Below are positions 1 through 8,221 of a DNA stretch of 64,000 nt, one piece after another. Made by a program: the position numbers and the translations under genes. Below the pieces are notes generated by a model. It had not been told where the DNA came from. It worked only from the letters and a program-made list of their open reading frames with translations, and ran no database searches. The stretch is from the NCBI RefSeq assembly GCF_000235425.2, contig NZ_KI912266.1, forward strand, positions 7,645,130-7,709,129. Direction: 5' to 3'. Every line of letters starts with the position of its first letter. Position 1 is the stretch's first letter. Source of the DNA: Pseudofrankia saprophytica. GTDB lineage: Bacteria; Actinomycetota; Actinomycetes; Frankiales; Frankiaceae.

Positions 1-191
1 CACGGCGTTGGCGGCGGCTGGGTCGTCGACGGTGGCGGCGCGGCCGGCGGCGCGGCCGGCGGTGGCAGCACGACAGTGACGTCGTCGTCGAACTCGTCCT
101 CCGCGGCGGGCGGCGGAGATGGCCGCGGCCAGTCCGGCTGCTCCGGTGGCTGCGGGTGTGACTCAGAGTGAGGCCAGTTGGGCTCGGACAC
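1..191 (-). CDS. Partial proline-rich protein running off the left edge
   Basis: A reverse-strand reading frame opens with GTG at 191-189, preceded by an AGGTG ribosome-site-like sequence, and stays open to the window edge (63 full codons). The product is rich in Pro, Trp, Glu and Asp: it starts MSEPNWPHSESHPQPPEQP and continues with an acidic EDEFDDD patch and then an Ala/Pro-rich stretch. Such low-complexity starts are common in actinobacterial membrane or regulatory proteins, where they act as cytoplasmic linkers. No domain is visible because the body lies outside the window. It is divergent from the histidine kinase at 484, and the 292 bp between them would hold both promoters. It could still be a fortuitous open frame in GC-rich DNA. 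Confidence 0.45.
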   Translation of the reverse strand, partial: MSEPNWPHSESHPQPPEQPDWPRPSPPPAAEDEFDDDVTVVLPPPAAPPAAPPPSTTQPPPTP

Positions 192-483
192 GGCGCACCT
201 GTCGATCGACGTCTCGGCAGGTCCATCATCGGCCGCGCGGGTGGTCCAGGGGAATGCCGAAACGGCGACGAACCATCCCAAGGCGGCATCCGGGCGGCGC
301 CGGAGCCGGACGGGCGGCGCGGCCGACGTCACTGGCGGTGGGCACCTCGATGCCCACCGAAGCGCCCAACTATGATCGGGCCGATCCGCGCCGGATTCGC
401 GCGGGTTCGGTGGATATTTCGCGGCCCTCGTTGTCGCGGCCCCCTGGTTCCCAGCCAGGAGGCCGGGGGCGGCACAACCGACG

Positions 484-1893
484 GTGGGAGAAATGCGTAG
501 CGTGGCCCAGCGAAAGCGCATGACTCAGGCGCAGGACCCGGTCGCCGCGCAGGCCGAGCGCGAATGGTTATCGGCCGACGCGGAGCGGCGCCGGATAGAG
601 GCGCGGTCGCTCGAGGCACGGCGGCACGAGGCACGGCGGTTGGAAAGCCTCGGCAAGCTCGCCGGCGGAATAGCGCACGACTTCAACAACCTCCTCGCTG
701 TTGTCACGAACTACGCATCGTTCGTCACCGAGGAGATCACCGCGGCGGCCGCCGAGTCCAGCGACGGCCGCTGGAAGGCCGTCCTGAACGACGTCGAGCA
801 GATCCAGCGCGCGGCCGAGCGCGCTACCGTCCTCACCCGTCAGTTGCTCGCGTTCGGCCGCCGCGAGGCCATAAAGCCGCGGGTGGTGAGCCTCAACCGC
901 GTTGTCGCCGACCTTGAGCAGGCGCTGCGCGACGTCGCCGGCGAGGGGGTGCGGCTGACGATCTCGCTGCACCCCGACGCGGGATCGGTGTTCGCCGACC
1001 GCGACCAGCTGGAGCAGGTGCTCGTCAACCTGGTGGCGAACGCGCGCGAGGCGATGCCCGACGGCGGGATGTTGACCATCGACACGGCGCAGGTGGACCT
1101 CGACGAGGACACCGTGGCCGCCCGGGTCGGTCTGCGGCCGGGCTCGCACGCCCGGCTGCGGGTCAGCGACGACGGCGTCGGCATCCCGGAAGATCTTCTC
1201 GACCTGGTCTTCGAGCCGTTCTTCACCACCAAGGTGAAAGGTGAGGGCTCCGGCCTCGGACTCGCGACCGTCTACGGCGTCATCAGCCAGTTCGGCGGCC
1301 ACACCGAGATCGTCTCCGAGGCGGGCGCCGGGACGACCGTCACCTGCCTGCTACCCGAGGTGGACGCCGAGGCGGCCGAGACCGGCCCGCTCGCGGCGGT
1401 GCCCGAAAGCGTCGCGGCGGTGCCCGAAAGCGTCGCGGCGGTGCCCGAAAGCGTCGTGACGGTGCCCGAGAGCCCCGCGACGGGGCCGGAGAGCACGGAC
1501 GACCGGGCGGGTGGTGGCGAGACGATCCTGCTCGTCGAGGACGAGGGCGCGATCCGCGAGATGACGCAGCGCATCCTGGCTCGCAACGGGTACCAGGTGC
1601 TGACCGCCTCCGGCGCCGCCGAGGCGATCGCTCTGGTCGGCGGCCGGCACGAGGCGCGGGACGACATCGATCTGCTGATCACCGATGTGATCATGCCGGG
1701 TATGCACGGCGGCGAGCTCGCCGGCCTCATCCGCGCGCTGCTGCCGACGGTCCGCGTCGCCTACATGTCCGGCTACGCCCATCCGGTGCTGGCCGCGCGC
1801 GGACGACTCGACGCGGACGTCGTCCTCCTGAAGAAGCCGTTCACCGAAGGCGTCCTGCTCGAGACGGTCCGCCGGACCCTCAGCGACGACTGA
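484..1893 (+). CDS. Soluble hybrid histidine kinase with C-terminal receiver domain
   Basis: 469 aa. Residues 20-55 are an Arg/Glu-rich helical, coiled-coil-like segment. A HisKA dimerisation/phosphoacceptor motif follows (GKLAGGIAHDFNNLL, His65), then the HATPase domain with N-box LVNLVANAREAM, the DDGVGIPE G1 box and GSGLGLATVYG. A linker of about 35 residues made of AAVPESV-type repeats joins it to a receiver domain with the acidic pair (VEDE), phospho-acceptor Asp in LLITDVIMP and the conserved Lys in LKKPF. No membrane segment or PAS/GAF sensor domain is present, so input probably comes from a partner protein. GTG at 484 is the longest start; an in-frame ATG lies at 493. No separate response regulator is adjacent, so the phosphorelay partner is unknown. 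Confidence 0.9.
   Translation: MGEMRSVAQRKRMTQAQDPVAAQAEREWLSADAERRRIEARSLEARRHEARRLESLGKLAGGIAHDFNNLLAVVTNYASFVTEEITAAAAESSDGRWKAVLNDVEQIQRAAERATVLTRQLLAFGRREAIKPRVVSLNRVVADLEQALRDVAGEGVRLTISLHPDAGSVFADRDQLEQVLVNLVANAREAMPDGGMLTIDTAQVDLDEDTVAARVGLRPGSHARLRVSDDGVGIPEDLLDLVFEPFFTTKVKGEGSGLGLATVYGVISQFGGHTEIVSEAGAGTTVTCLLPEVDAEAAETGPLAAVPESVAAVPESVAAVPESVVTVPESPATGPESTDDRAGGGETILLVEDEGAIREMTQRILARNGYQVLTASGAAEAIALVGGRHEARDDIDLLITDVIMPGMHGGELAGLIRALLPTVRVAYMSGYAHPVLAARGRLDADVVLLKKPFTEGVLLETVRRTLSDD
1393..1497 (+). repeat. 21-bp in-frame tandem repeat in kinase linker
   Basis: Five consecutive 21-bp units. The first three (1393-1413, 1414-1434, 1435-1455) are identical, and the fourth and fifth are diverged. 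Each unit encodes seven residues of AAVPESV type. The array connects the HATPase and receiver domains, so copy-number change would alter linker length without a frameshift. Confidence 0.85.
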
Positions 1894-1970
1894 CCGCCGG
1901 GCGGCGGGACGCGGCGAGTCGACGGGCGCGGAGTCGGGCGAACGGCTCCAGGGACCGAGAGGATGCGGCC

Positions 1971-2135
1971 GTGACGAGGGTCGGGCTGGTCGGGCTGGGC
2001 AGCCCGGACGGGTGCTTCGCGGGCATGGCGCCTGGCCGCGGACACCCTCACGACCCTGGCGAGCCCACCCGCGGCCCGTCGGTCGGCGGTCGCGGCCGGT
2101 CCGACGTCAGGCTAGTTTGTATACCGAATACTTGA
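1971..2135 (+). pseudogene. Possible remnant of an NAD-binding dehydrogenase N-terminus
   Basis: A GTG-started 54-codon frame preceded by a good Shine-Dalgarno (GAGAGGA). It begins with residues reading MTRVGLVGLGSPDGCFAGMA, which resemble the first strand and glycine loop of 3-hydroxyisobutyrate/6-phosphogluconate dehydrogenases. After about 20 residues the frame turns into Pro/Gly/Arg low complexity, while the +1 frame continues with a more protein-like Ala/Leu-rich stretch. This suggests a decayed, truncated gene upstream of the enoyl-CoA hydratase. The similarity is short and chance resemblance cannot be excluded. Confidence 0.3.
2119..2131 (+). promoter_or_regulatory. Inverted repeat GTAT-N5-ATAC upstream of enoyl-CoA hydratase
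   Basis: A short AT-rich island in GC-rich surroundings contains GTAT, a five-base spacer (ACCGA) and ATAC. It lies about 80 bp before the GTG start at 2210. Position and dyad suggest an operator or promoter element, perhaps for a TetR- or GntR-type regulator, but no regulator gene is adjacent. Confidence 0.35.
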
Positions 2136-2209
2136 TGCGATGCCGGTCGGCGCGCCACCACCCCAAGGGGCGTCCAGTCCGTCATCACCGAGTGCCGCCA
2201 GGGAGAACC

Positions 2210-3073
2210 GTGAGCAGCCAGGACAGCCAGACCCAGGACCAGCCCACGCCCGGCGAGGAGGAGGACGCCCGGCTGACGGAGCAGGACGGCATTCTCACCC
2301 TGACCATCGACCGGCAGCGCAAGCGCAACGCGATCAGCAGCCAGGTCACCGAGCTGCTGTGGCGGGCCGGGGACATGCTCGCGGACCGCGACGACCTGCG
2401 CTGCCTGGTGATCACCGGGGTCGGCCCGTACTTCACCGCCGGCATGGACCTGTCCCAGCCGGTCGGTAACCGGCCGGGGAATCCGGAGACCCAGCATCTG
2501 CACCCGGGCTGGAACCTCCGGCGCGACTATCGCAGTCATCACCTGCTCTACGACGAGTTCGAGGCGATCGAGAAGCCCATCATCATCGCCGCGAACGGGA
2601 TCTGCCTCGGCGCCGGCGTGGAGATGGCGGTGTCCTGCGACTTCCGGTTCTGCACGCCGCAGGCCGAGTTCGGCGTCCCCGAGGTGCACATCGGGACCAT
2701 CGCCGGCAGTGGCGGCACCAGCCGGCTGACCAGGCTGGTCGGCCCGGGGTGGGGGAAGTGGATGGCGATGGCCGGCAAGAGGGTCGGCGCCGAGCAGGCC
2801 AAGCAGATCGGCCTGGTGCACGACGTCTTCCCGGCCGAGACGTTCATGGAGGACGTCTACGCGTTCTGCCGGGAGCTGACGACGATCCCGGCCGAGGTCC
2901 TCGGGGTGGCCAAGCTGGTCGTCGACATGTACGCCGACGTGCACGACCGCACGGTCCAGCGCCACATCGACCGTCTGGCGGTCACGAGCCTGTCGTACTC
3001 GCCCGACTTCCTGAACCGCGCCGCGAAGTTCGGTTTCAAGCCGAGGTACGCCGTCCCGTCATGGGAGCGCTGA
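2210..3073 (+). CDS. Enoyl-CoA hydratase/isomerase family protein
   Basis: 287 aa crotonase-fold protein, probably acting on an acyl-CoA in fatty-acid or aromatic/terpenoid degradation. Residues 25-60 hold the first strand and the NAISSQV-type CoA-binding loop. The oxyanion-hole segments are ITGVGPYFTAGMDLS and NGICLGAGVEMAVSCDFRF, and the GVPEVHIGTIAGSGGTSRL region is typical of the family. GTG at 2210 is chosen because GGGAG sits just upstream; the frame is open further upstream but that part is Arg/Pro low complexity. The family includes hydratases, isomerases, dehalogenases and hydrolases, and the position after the second glycine loop is not sufficient here to choose between them. It stands alone between the histidine kinase and the FHA-ABC transporter. 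Confidence 0.88.
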   Translation: MSSQDSQTQDQPTPGEEEDARLTEQDGILTLTIDRQRKRNAISSQVTELLWRAGDMLADRDDLRCLVITGVGPYFTAGMDLSQPVGNRPGNPETQHLHPGWNLRRDYRSHHLLYDEFEAIEKPIIIAANGICLGAGVEMAVSCDFRFCTPQAEFGVPEVHIGTIAGSGGTSRLTRLVGPGWGKWMAMAGKRVGAEQAKQIGLVHDVFPAETFMEDVYAFCRELTTIPAEVLGVAKLVVDMYADVHDRTVQRHIDRLAVTSLSYSPDFLNRAAKFGFKPRYAVPSWER

Positions 3074-3326
3074 CGCCGGTTTCGGTTCCACCCTCAACCG
3101 CGCGGAGCCATCGGAGGGGTGTGGCGTCGCCGCCGGCCGGGGCGGCGTCCGCGGGACGGCGTCGCCGGCCGGTCCACGGGTGACGGCACGGCGGTGGTAA
3201 CACCGTCAGACACCGTCACATATCCGACAACTCGCAGCTCATTTCGTCCAGCCCTGTCCGCGACTCTCCCTCTCCGAATAGCCTTCGTAACCGATAACCC
3301 TCCTGACGCGGCGGGAAAGGCGGGGC

Positions 3327-6305
3327 GTGGCTGCTGCGCTGAAAGTTCACTACGGCACGAGCGTCGTCAATGTGCCCCCGGACCGGCCGTTCGTGATCGG
3401 TCGCTCCAACGAGTCCGACCTGACGGTTCGCGACGGCCGGGTGTCGCGGCGACACCTGATGCTCGAGCCGTCGGAAGGCGGCTGGGCCGCGGTGGACATC
3501 AGCACCAACGGGTCCTGGTCCGAGGGCCGCCGGATGCCCAGCCGGGTCCAGCTGCCGCGGACGGCCGAGTTCAACCTCGGCGCGGCGGACGGCCCGCGGA
3601 TCACGCTCGTGCACGACGGGGCGACCGGAACGGCGCCGGCCAGCGCCAGCGGTCCCGGCTCCGTCGCACCCAGCTCCGTCGCACCCAGCCAGCCGGCCGA
3701 CCGCCAGCCGACGCCCGCCCGCCCGGCCGCGCCGGCCCAGCCCGCGCCAACCCAGGCCACACCAGCCCAGGCCACACCGAGCGCGCCGGCGCCCGGCCGG
3801 CGGCTGCCGGACCAGCAGCAGCCCGCCCCAGGCGCGCCGGCGCCCGTCCGGCCGGCCGCCGAGGCACGGCCGCAGGCGCCTGGTGGTCAGGCGTGGTCTG
3901 CGCCGGTCCCGGGCGCCGCTCCCCCACCCGCCGCGCCGGCACCCCAGGCCGCCACCGCCGCCCAGGCAACCCACTTCGCGCCGGCGGCGCCGGCGGGGGT
4001 GCCAGCGGGAGCATTCGCCCCCGACGAGGCGGCCGGCGACGCCGAGGTGCTCGGGATGGACGAGCACTACCAGATGCCGACCCTGAACCTGGGAGACCGC
4101 TGGCCGGGTACCGGCCCGATGCTTCCGCCCGGCGCCCAGGACGGCTCACCGGGCCGCCCGTCGACGGCACCGGGGGCCGACGGGCGCGCCCATCCGCTGC
4201 GCGCGGGGCGGATGGGCATCGGGCGGGCGCTGACCAACGACATCGTCGTCGGCGACCTGCTGGCCTCCCGGGAGCACGCCGAACTGTTCGTCGGCCGCAG
4301 CGGCCTGCAGATCGTCGACCTCGGCTCGGCCAACGGCACGTTCGTCAACGGCCAGCGGATCGACCGCCGGGTGCTCGCCCTCGGTGACACGGTCGGGATC
4401 GGGCATCACCTCTTCCGCGTCACCGAGACGCAGCTCGTCGAGTACCTCGACTCGGGCGACGTCACCTTCGAGGTCGAGGGCCTCTCGGTCGACATCGGCG
4501 GCACCCGGCTGCTGCACGACGTGACCTTCCAGCTGCCCGGCCGCGCGCTGCTCGCCGTCATCGGTCCAAGCGGCGCCGGCAAGTCGACCCTGTTGAACGC
4601 GCTCACCGGCTTCCGCCCGGCGGACGTCGGCAGCGTCCGCTACACCGGCCGGGACCTCTACGACGAGTACGACGAGCTGCGCCGCCGGATCGGCTACGTC
4701 CCGCAGGACGACATCCTGCACACCGCCCTCACCGTCCGCCAGGCCCTCGAATACGGCGCCGAGCTGCGGTTCCCAGCCGAGACCACCAGGCAGGAGCGCA
4801 GGGCGCGCGTCGACGCGGTTCTCACCGAGCTCGGCCTCACCGGCAGCGGCGACCTCGGCCTCGACCTGATCCTCGGCCCGGAGTTCGCCGACGGCCAGCC
4901 AGACGGCCCGCTGGCCGTCAACGAAAACGGAAACGGCGCCGACGACGGAAACGGCGCGGGCGGCAATGGCGGCCGGGCCAAGGGGCACGCCGTCGACCTC
5001 GTCGACCGGCAGGTCTCGACGCTGTCCGGCGGCCAGCGCAAACGCACCAGCGTCGCCCTCGAACTGCTCACCCAACCAACCCTGCTCTACCTCGACGAAC
5101 CCACCTCCGGCCTCGACCCAGGCCTGGACTACGAGGTGATGGAGTCGCTGCGCCGCCTCGCCGACGGCGGCCGAACCGTCGTCGTCGTCACCCACAGCGT
5201 CGCCCAACTCGAACTCTGCGACTACGTCCTCGTCCTCGCAAAAGGCGGACACGTCGCCTACTTCGGCCCACCACAACACGCCCTGCCGTTCCTCGGCGCG
5301 GCCAGTTGGTCACAGGCCTTCCGCGTCCTGCGGTCCGACCGCGGCGCGGCCATGCTCGCGCGCCGGTACCGCGAGTCCGAGTACCACGTCAAGGCGGCCC
5401 GGGTGCCGACCGCGCGGCCGGCGCCACCGCCGCTGCCCGGCATCCGGCAGCAGTCCGTGCTGTCACAGATGCTCACGCTGTCCCGGCGCTACCTGCGGGT
5501 CATCGTCTCCGACCGGTCCTACCTGCGACTGCTCATCGCCTACCCGTTCGTACTCGGCCTGATCCCGCGAATAATCGACTTCCCGCGGAAGCTGGTCATG
5601 CTGCACCCGGGCGAGCCGAACCGGAACGCGCCGCTCGTGCTGCTGGTGCTCATCCTGTGCGGGATCTTCATGGGCGCGTCCAGCTCGGTGCGCGAGATCG
5701 TCAAGGAACGCGAGATCTACCGCCGAGAACGCGCCATCGGCCTGTCCACCATCGCGTACCTCGGCTCCAAGGTCTGTGTACTGACCGTCGTCATCACGGC
5801 GCAGAGCATCGCGTTCACTGTGGCGGGCGTCGCCTGGCGCACGCCGTCCACGGGCGTGTTCTCGGACTTCCCGCTGCTGGAGATGATGCTGGTGGTCGCC
5901 GTCGCGGCGGTCACGTCGGCGATGATGGGCCTGGTGGTCTCGGCGCTGGTCGACAACGCCGACAAGACGATGCCGCTGCTGGTGCTGATGACGATGTCGC
6001 AGCTGGTGTTCACCGGCGCCTTCCTGCCCGTGAAGGGGAAGATCGGGCTCGAGCAGCTCAGCGACCTCACGCCCGCCCGGTGGGGCTACGCCGCGGTCGG
6101 CTCGGTCGTCGACATCATCCGCATCCAGATGATCGGCGACCCCAAGCTCAACCCCGGCACCGTCGCGGACCCGATCTGGCGGCACAGCTCCTCGGTCTAC
6201 TTCACCGACCTCGCGGGCATGGCCGGCATCGCCGTGCTGAGCATCATCGTCACCGGTATCCTCCTGCGCCGCCTCGATCCCCGCGTCACCCGCCGCCGCC
6301 GCTAA
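3327..6305 (+). CDS. FHA-FHA-ABC transporter (Rv1747-like ABC-2 exporter)
   Basis: 992 aa. Order of parts: an N-terminal FHA domain (about 10-95, with FVIGRSNESDL and SRRH motifs), a Pro/Ala-rich linker (100-245), a second FHA domain (about 285-370, with SREHAELF and SANGTFVNG), an ABC ATPase and a six-to-seven-helix ABC-2 permease from about residue 720. The ATPase has Walker A GPSGAGKS (near 411), signature LSGGQRKR (near 565), Walker B LLYLDEPTSGLD (near 588) and H-loop VVVTHS. The architecture matches mycobacterial Rv1747, a half-transporter whose FHA domains bind threonine-phosphorylated sites set by a Ser/Thr kinase; the kinases at 26-30 kb are possible partners (inference). A Gly/Asn-rich insert of about 30 residues just before the signature is unusual. 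GTG start. The exported substrate is unknown. Confidence 0.93.
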   Translation: MAAALKVHYGTSVVNVPPDRPFVIGRSNESDLTVRDGRVSRRHLMLEPSEGGWAAVDISTNGSWSEGRRMPSRVQLPRTAEFNLGAADGPRITLVHDGATGTAPASASGPGSVAPSSVAPSQPADRQPTPARPAAPAQPAPTQATPAQATPSAPAPGRRLPDQQQPAPGAPAPVRPAAEARPQAPGGQAWSAPVPGAAPPPAAPAPQAATAAQATHFAPAAPAGVPAGAFAPDEAAGDAEVLGMDEHYQMPTLNLGDRWPGTGPMLPPGAQDGSPGRPSTAPGADGRAHPLRAGRMGIGRALTNDIVVGDLLASREHAELFVGRSGLQIVDLGSANGTFVNGQRIDRRVLALGDTVGIGHHLFRVTETQLVEYLDSGDVTFEVEGLSVDIGGTRLLHDVTFQLPGRALLAVIGPSGAGKSTLLNALTGFRPADVGSVRYTGRDLYDEYDELRRRIGYVPQDDILHTALTVRQALEYGAELRFPAETTRQERRARVDAVLTELGLTGSGDLGLDLILGPEFADGQPDGPLAVNENGNGADDGNGAGGNGGRAKGHAVDLVDRQVSTLSGGQRKRTSVALELLTQPTLLYLDEPTSGLDPGLDYEVMESLRRLADGGRTVVVVTHSVAQLELCDYVLVLAKGGHVAYFGPPQHALPFLGAASWSQAFRVLRSDRGAAMLARRYRESEYHVKAARVPTARPAPPPLPGIRQQSVLSQMLTLSRRYLRVIVSDRSYLRLLIAYPFVLGLIPRIIDFPRKLVMLHPGEPNRNAPLVLLVLILCGIFMGASSSVREIVKEREIYRRERAIGLSTIAYLGSKVCVLTVVITAQSIAFTVAGVAWRTPSTGVFSDFPLLEMMLVVAVAAVTSAMMGLVVSALVDNADKTMPLLVLMTMSQLVFTGAFLPVKGKIGLEQLSDLTPARWGYAAVGSVVDIIRIQMIGDPKLNPGTVADPIWRHSSSVYFTDLAGMAGIAVLSIIVTGILLRRLDPRVTRRRR

Positions 6306-6326
6306 GGCCGGCCCCACGCGCCGGCC
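6306..6326 (+). terminator. GC-rich stem-loop after the ABC transporter
   Basis: Directly after the stop codon, GGCCGG and CCGGCC arms flank a nine-base loop. Further GC-rich pairing follows and then a CCCTTTTCCC tract. This is the layout expected for an actinobacterial terminator, but GC-rich inverted repeats are common by chance here. Confidence 0.3.
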
Positions 6327-6475
6327 CGCCGGCCCGCGCCGGATGGCGGCGTGCCCTTTTCCCTCCTCTGGTGGTTAGCCGGGGTCCGGGCGGAGTTCCG
6401 GGAAATCACGGAACCGAGATGGCACGCGCCGCGTCGAAACGGACGTTATTCCCCTTCGGCGCGGACGGAGAACAC

Positions 6476-6838
6476 ATGCATGCCTTTACCAGGACGCGAA
6501 CGGGTGCGGCTGGCACGATCGCCGTCGCCTGCCTGGCCGTACTGCTCGGCGGCTGCGGGTCCTCGTCCGAGGAACCTGAACCGCTGGGACCGGCGGTGCC
6601 CTACACGCTCTACACACACTGCGGCATCAGAGGGGCACATTACGAGGGCCGGTACTACGAGGTGGTCCCGCCGCTGGACGACCACGTCGGCCCGCCGGCC
6701 GGCTGGGGCCAGACCGTCCAGCAGGGAACCCTGACGCCGGTGAGCGAGACAGAGGTCGTCTTCACGGACGACGCTGGGCACCGTGTGACTTTCACGCTGC
6801 GGCCTGGCGCCACGGGGCCAAAGCTGATCTGCGCGTGA
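6476..6838 (+). CDS. Small secreted lipoprotein of unknown function
   Basis: 120 aa. The N-terminus has a short basic stretch, a hydrophobic segment and a lipobox ending LLGGC, so the mature protein should be lipid-anchored outside the membrane. The remaining roughly 90 residues contain two further Cys (in THCGIR and at the LICA C-terminus), which may form a disulphide, and several Tyr/Gly-rich strands. ATG at 6476 is chosen for the GGAG ribosome site five bases upstream; an in-frame ATG at 6419 would put a long tail before the signal peptide. No family was recognised. Confidence 0.72.
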   Translation: MHAFTRTRTGAAGTIAVACLAVLLGGCGSSSEEPEPLGPAVPYTLYTHCGIRGAHYEGRYYEVVPPLDDHVGPPAGWGQTVQQGTLTPVSETEVVFTDDAGHRVTFTLRPGATGPKLICA

Positions 6839-7615
6839 CACGTCCCGCCGAACACGCGGGTCACCAAACACGCCAGAGAGCCACCACCGCTGCCGTGGCA
6901 GGTACCTGGGAAACCCGGACGTCCTGTCATACGTCAGTGCCACGAAACGGTGCTGGTCATGACCCTGAGGTCTGACAGGATTCCCCCTGGCGTCGGACAG
7001 GATGAGTGCGCGGCCACCCGATTCCTGTCAATCCCGAATTCTAGATCTCCACAAAGGTCAATTCGGCAAGGCTCGATGGTCGGGTCGATGCCCGGGTAGT
7101 CCGTCGGCGAGATCGCGGACGACGGCCAGGCGTACCCGGTCCGGGTTGGCGCGGAGTCGGTGGGCGATACCGGCGGCTCGGTGTGTGGTGGAGCCGTGGT
7201 TGTCGCCTTCGGCGGCGCCGGGCCGTTGTCGCCCGCGGGCGGGCGCCCAGAGTCAGCCGACTGTCACAGCGAGAAGCCAGGCCGCGGCGCATCGACCGTT
7301 TCTCGGCGCGGATCGGCCGGGGTGGTTTGAGCGCGGGCTTGCCCGGAAATCGTGGCGAGGCCACACCAAAATGCCGTTTGTCGGGCCACGCATCCACCGC
7401 CAAGATCCGTCCACGCCACCTGGTGACCACTTGCTCACACACAGCGCCAGCCGCTCGGCCGGTCACCTGCTGGATGCGCCGGTCCGGTCAACGGCTTGCG
7501 GGCAGCCAAAGGGTTGCGCGTGGTCGTCATGCGGTCGCGCCCACCGCGGCGCTGGCGCCGCCGGCCCGGCTGTTCGTCAGCCCAGAGGTTCAGAGTCGTC
7601 GCGTTCGGAGGCGTC
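6839..7615. other. 777-bp stretch without a supported gene
   Basis: Open frames on both strands here are Arg/Pro/Ser-rich shadows with no domain. The left part is relatively AT-rich and holds several copies of a GACAGGAT-type motif (see 6923-7031). The right part, read on the minus strand, has short protein-like stretches (for example around 7300-7460) that could be a decayed gene, but nothing was recognisable. Confidence 0.5.
6923..7031. promoter_or_regulatory. Cluster of GACAGGAT-type motifs
   Basis: TCTGACAGGAT (6971-6981) and TCGGACAGGAT (6993-7003) are direct copies spaced 22 bp apart, which is two helical turns. ATTCCTGTCAA (7021-7031) and CCTGTCAT (6923-6930) are inverted copies. Phased, repeated sites suggest binding of one regulator, although the controlled gene is not obvious; the gluconate operon begins 585 bp downstream. 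Confidence 0.35.
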
Positions 7616-8221
7616 ATGACCGCGAGATCGCGGCCCCCAGTCCTTGTACTGATGGGTGTTTCAGGCAGCGGCAAGTCCACGGTCGCCGCGCTGCTGGCCG
7701 CCGGTCTCAGCTGGCCCTTCGCGGAGGGTGACGACCTGCATCCGCCCGCGAACGTCGAGAAGATGGCGTCCGGGCATCCCCTGACCGACGCCGACCGCTG
7801 GCCCTGGCTGGCGTCGGTCCGGTCCTGGATCCACGAGCGGATCGACGCCGGCGAGCCGGGCGTCATCACCTGCTCGGCGCTGCGCCGCGCCTACCGCGAC
7901 GCGCTGCGCGGCGACGCGGTCGCGGGCTCGGGGATCGCCGCGGACGCCGACGTCATCGCCGGCGCGCACGAGGGCGCCGAGGTGTTCGTCTACCTGCACG
8001 GCTCCCGGGAGGTCATCGCGCACCGGATGGCGGCCCGTCACGGCCACTTCATGCCGTCCGGCCTGCTCGACTCGCAGTTCGCGGCGCTGGAGGAGCCCGG
8101 CCCGGACGAGAACGCGCTCACGGTGGAGGTCGGCCCGCCACCGGCGGCCATCGCCCAGACGATCGCCGAGAAGCTGGGCCTCGCCGACGCGGCCTCCTGG
8201 CGGCCGGCGGTGGGCCGATGA
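7616..8221 (+). CDS. gntK: Gluconokinase (GntK family)
   Basis: 201 aa P-loop kinase that phosphorylates D-gluconate to 6-phosphogluconate for the pentose phosphate route. It shows Walker A GVSGSGKST near the N-terminus, the EGDDLHPPANVEKMASG substrate region typical of GntK, ITCSALRRAYRD, and HFMPSGLLDSQFAALEEP near the C-terminus. It is about 25-30 residues longer than the usual GntK because of an Ala/Gly-rich insert near residues 100-115. The start at 7616 has GGAGG four bases upstream. Its stop codon overlaps the permease start (ATGA), so the two genes are translationally coupled. Confidence 0.92.
   Translation: MTARSRPPVLVLMGVSGSGKSTVAALLAAGLSWPFAEGDDLHPPANVEKMASGHPLTDADRWPWLASVRSWIHERIDAGEPGVITCSALRRAYRDALRGDAVAGSGIAADADVIAGAHEGAEVFVYLHGSREVIAHRMAARHGHFMPSGLLDSQFAALEEPGPDENALTVEVGPPPAAIAQTIAEKLGLADAASWRPAVGR

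Noticed and set aside
7002..7619. 205-codon plus-strand frame in the gap before gntK
   Set aside because: Arg/Ser/Pro low complexity, overlaps the gntK start, no ribosome site or domain.
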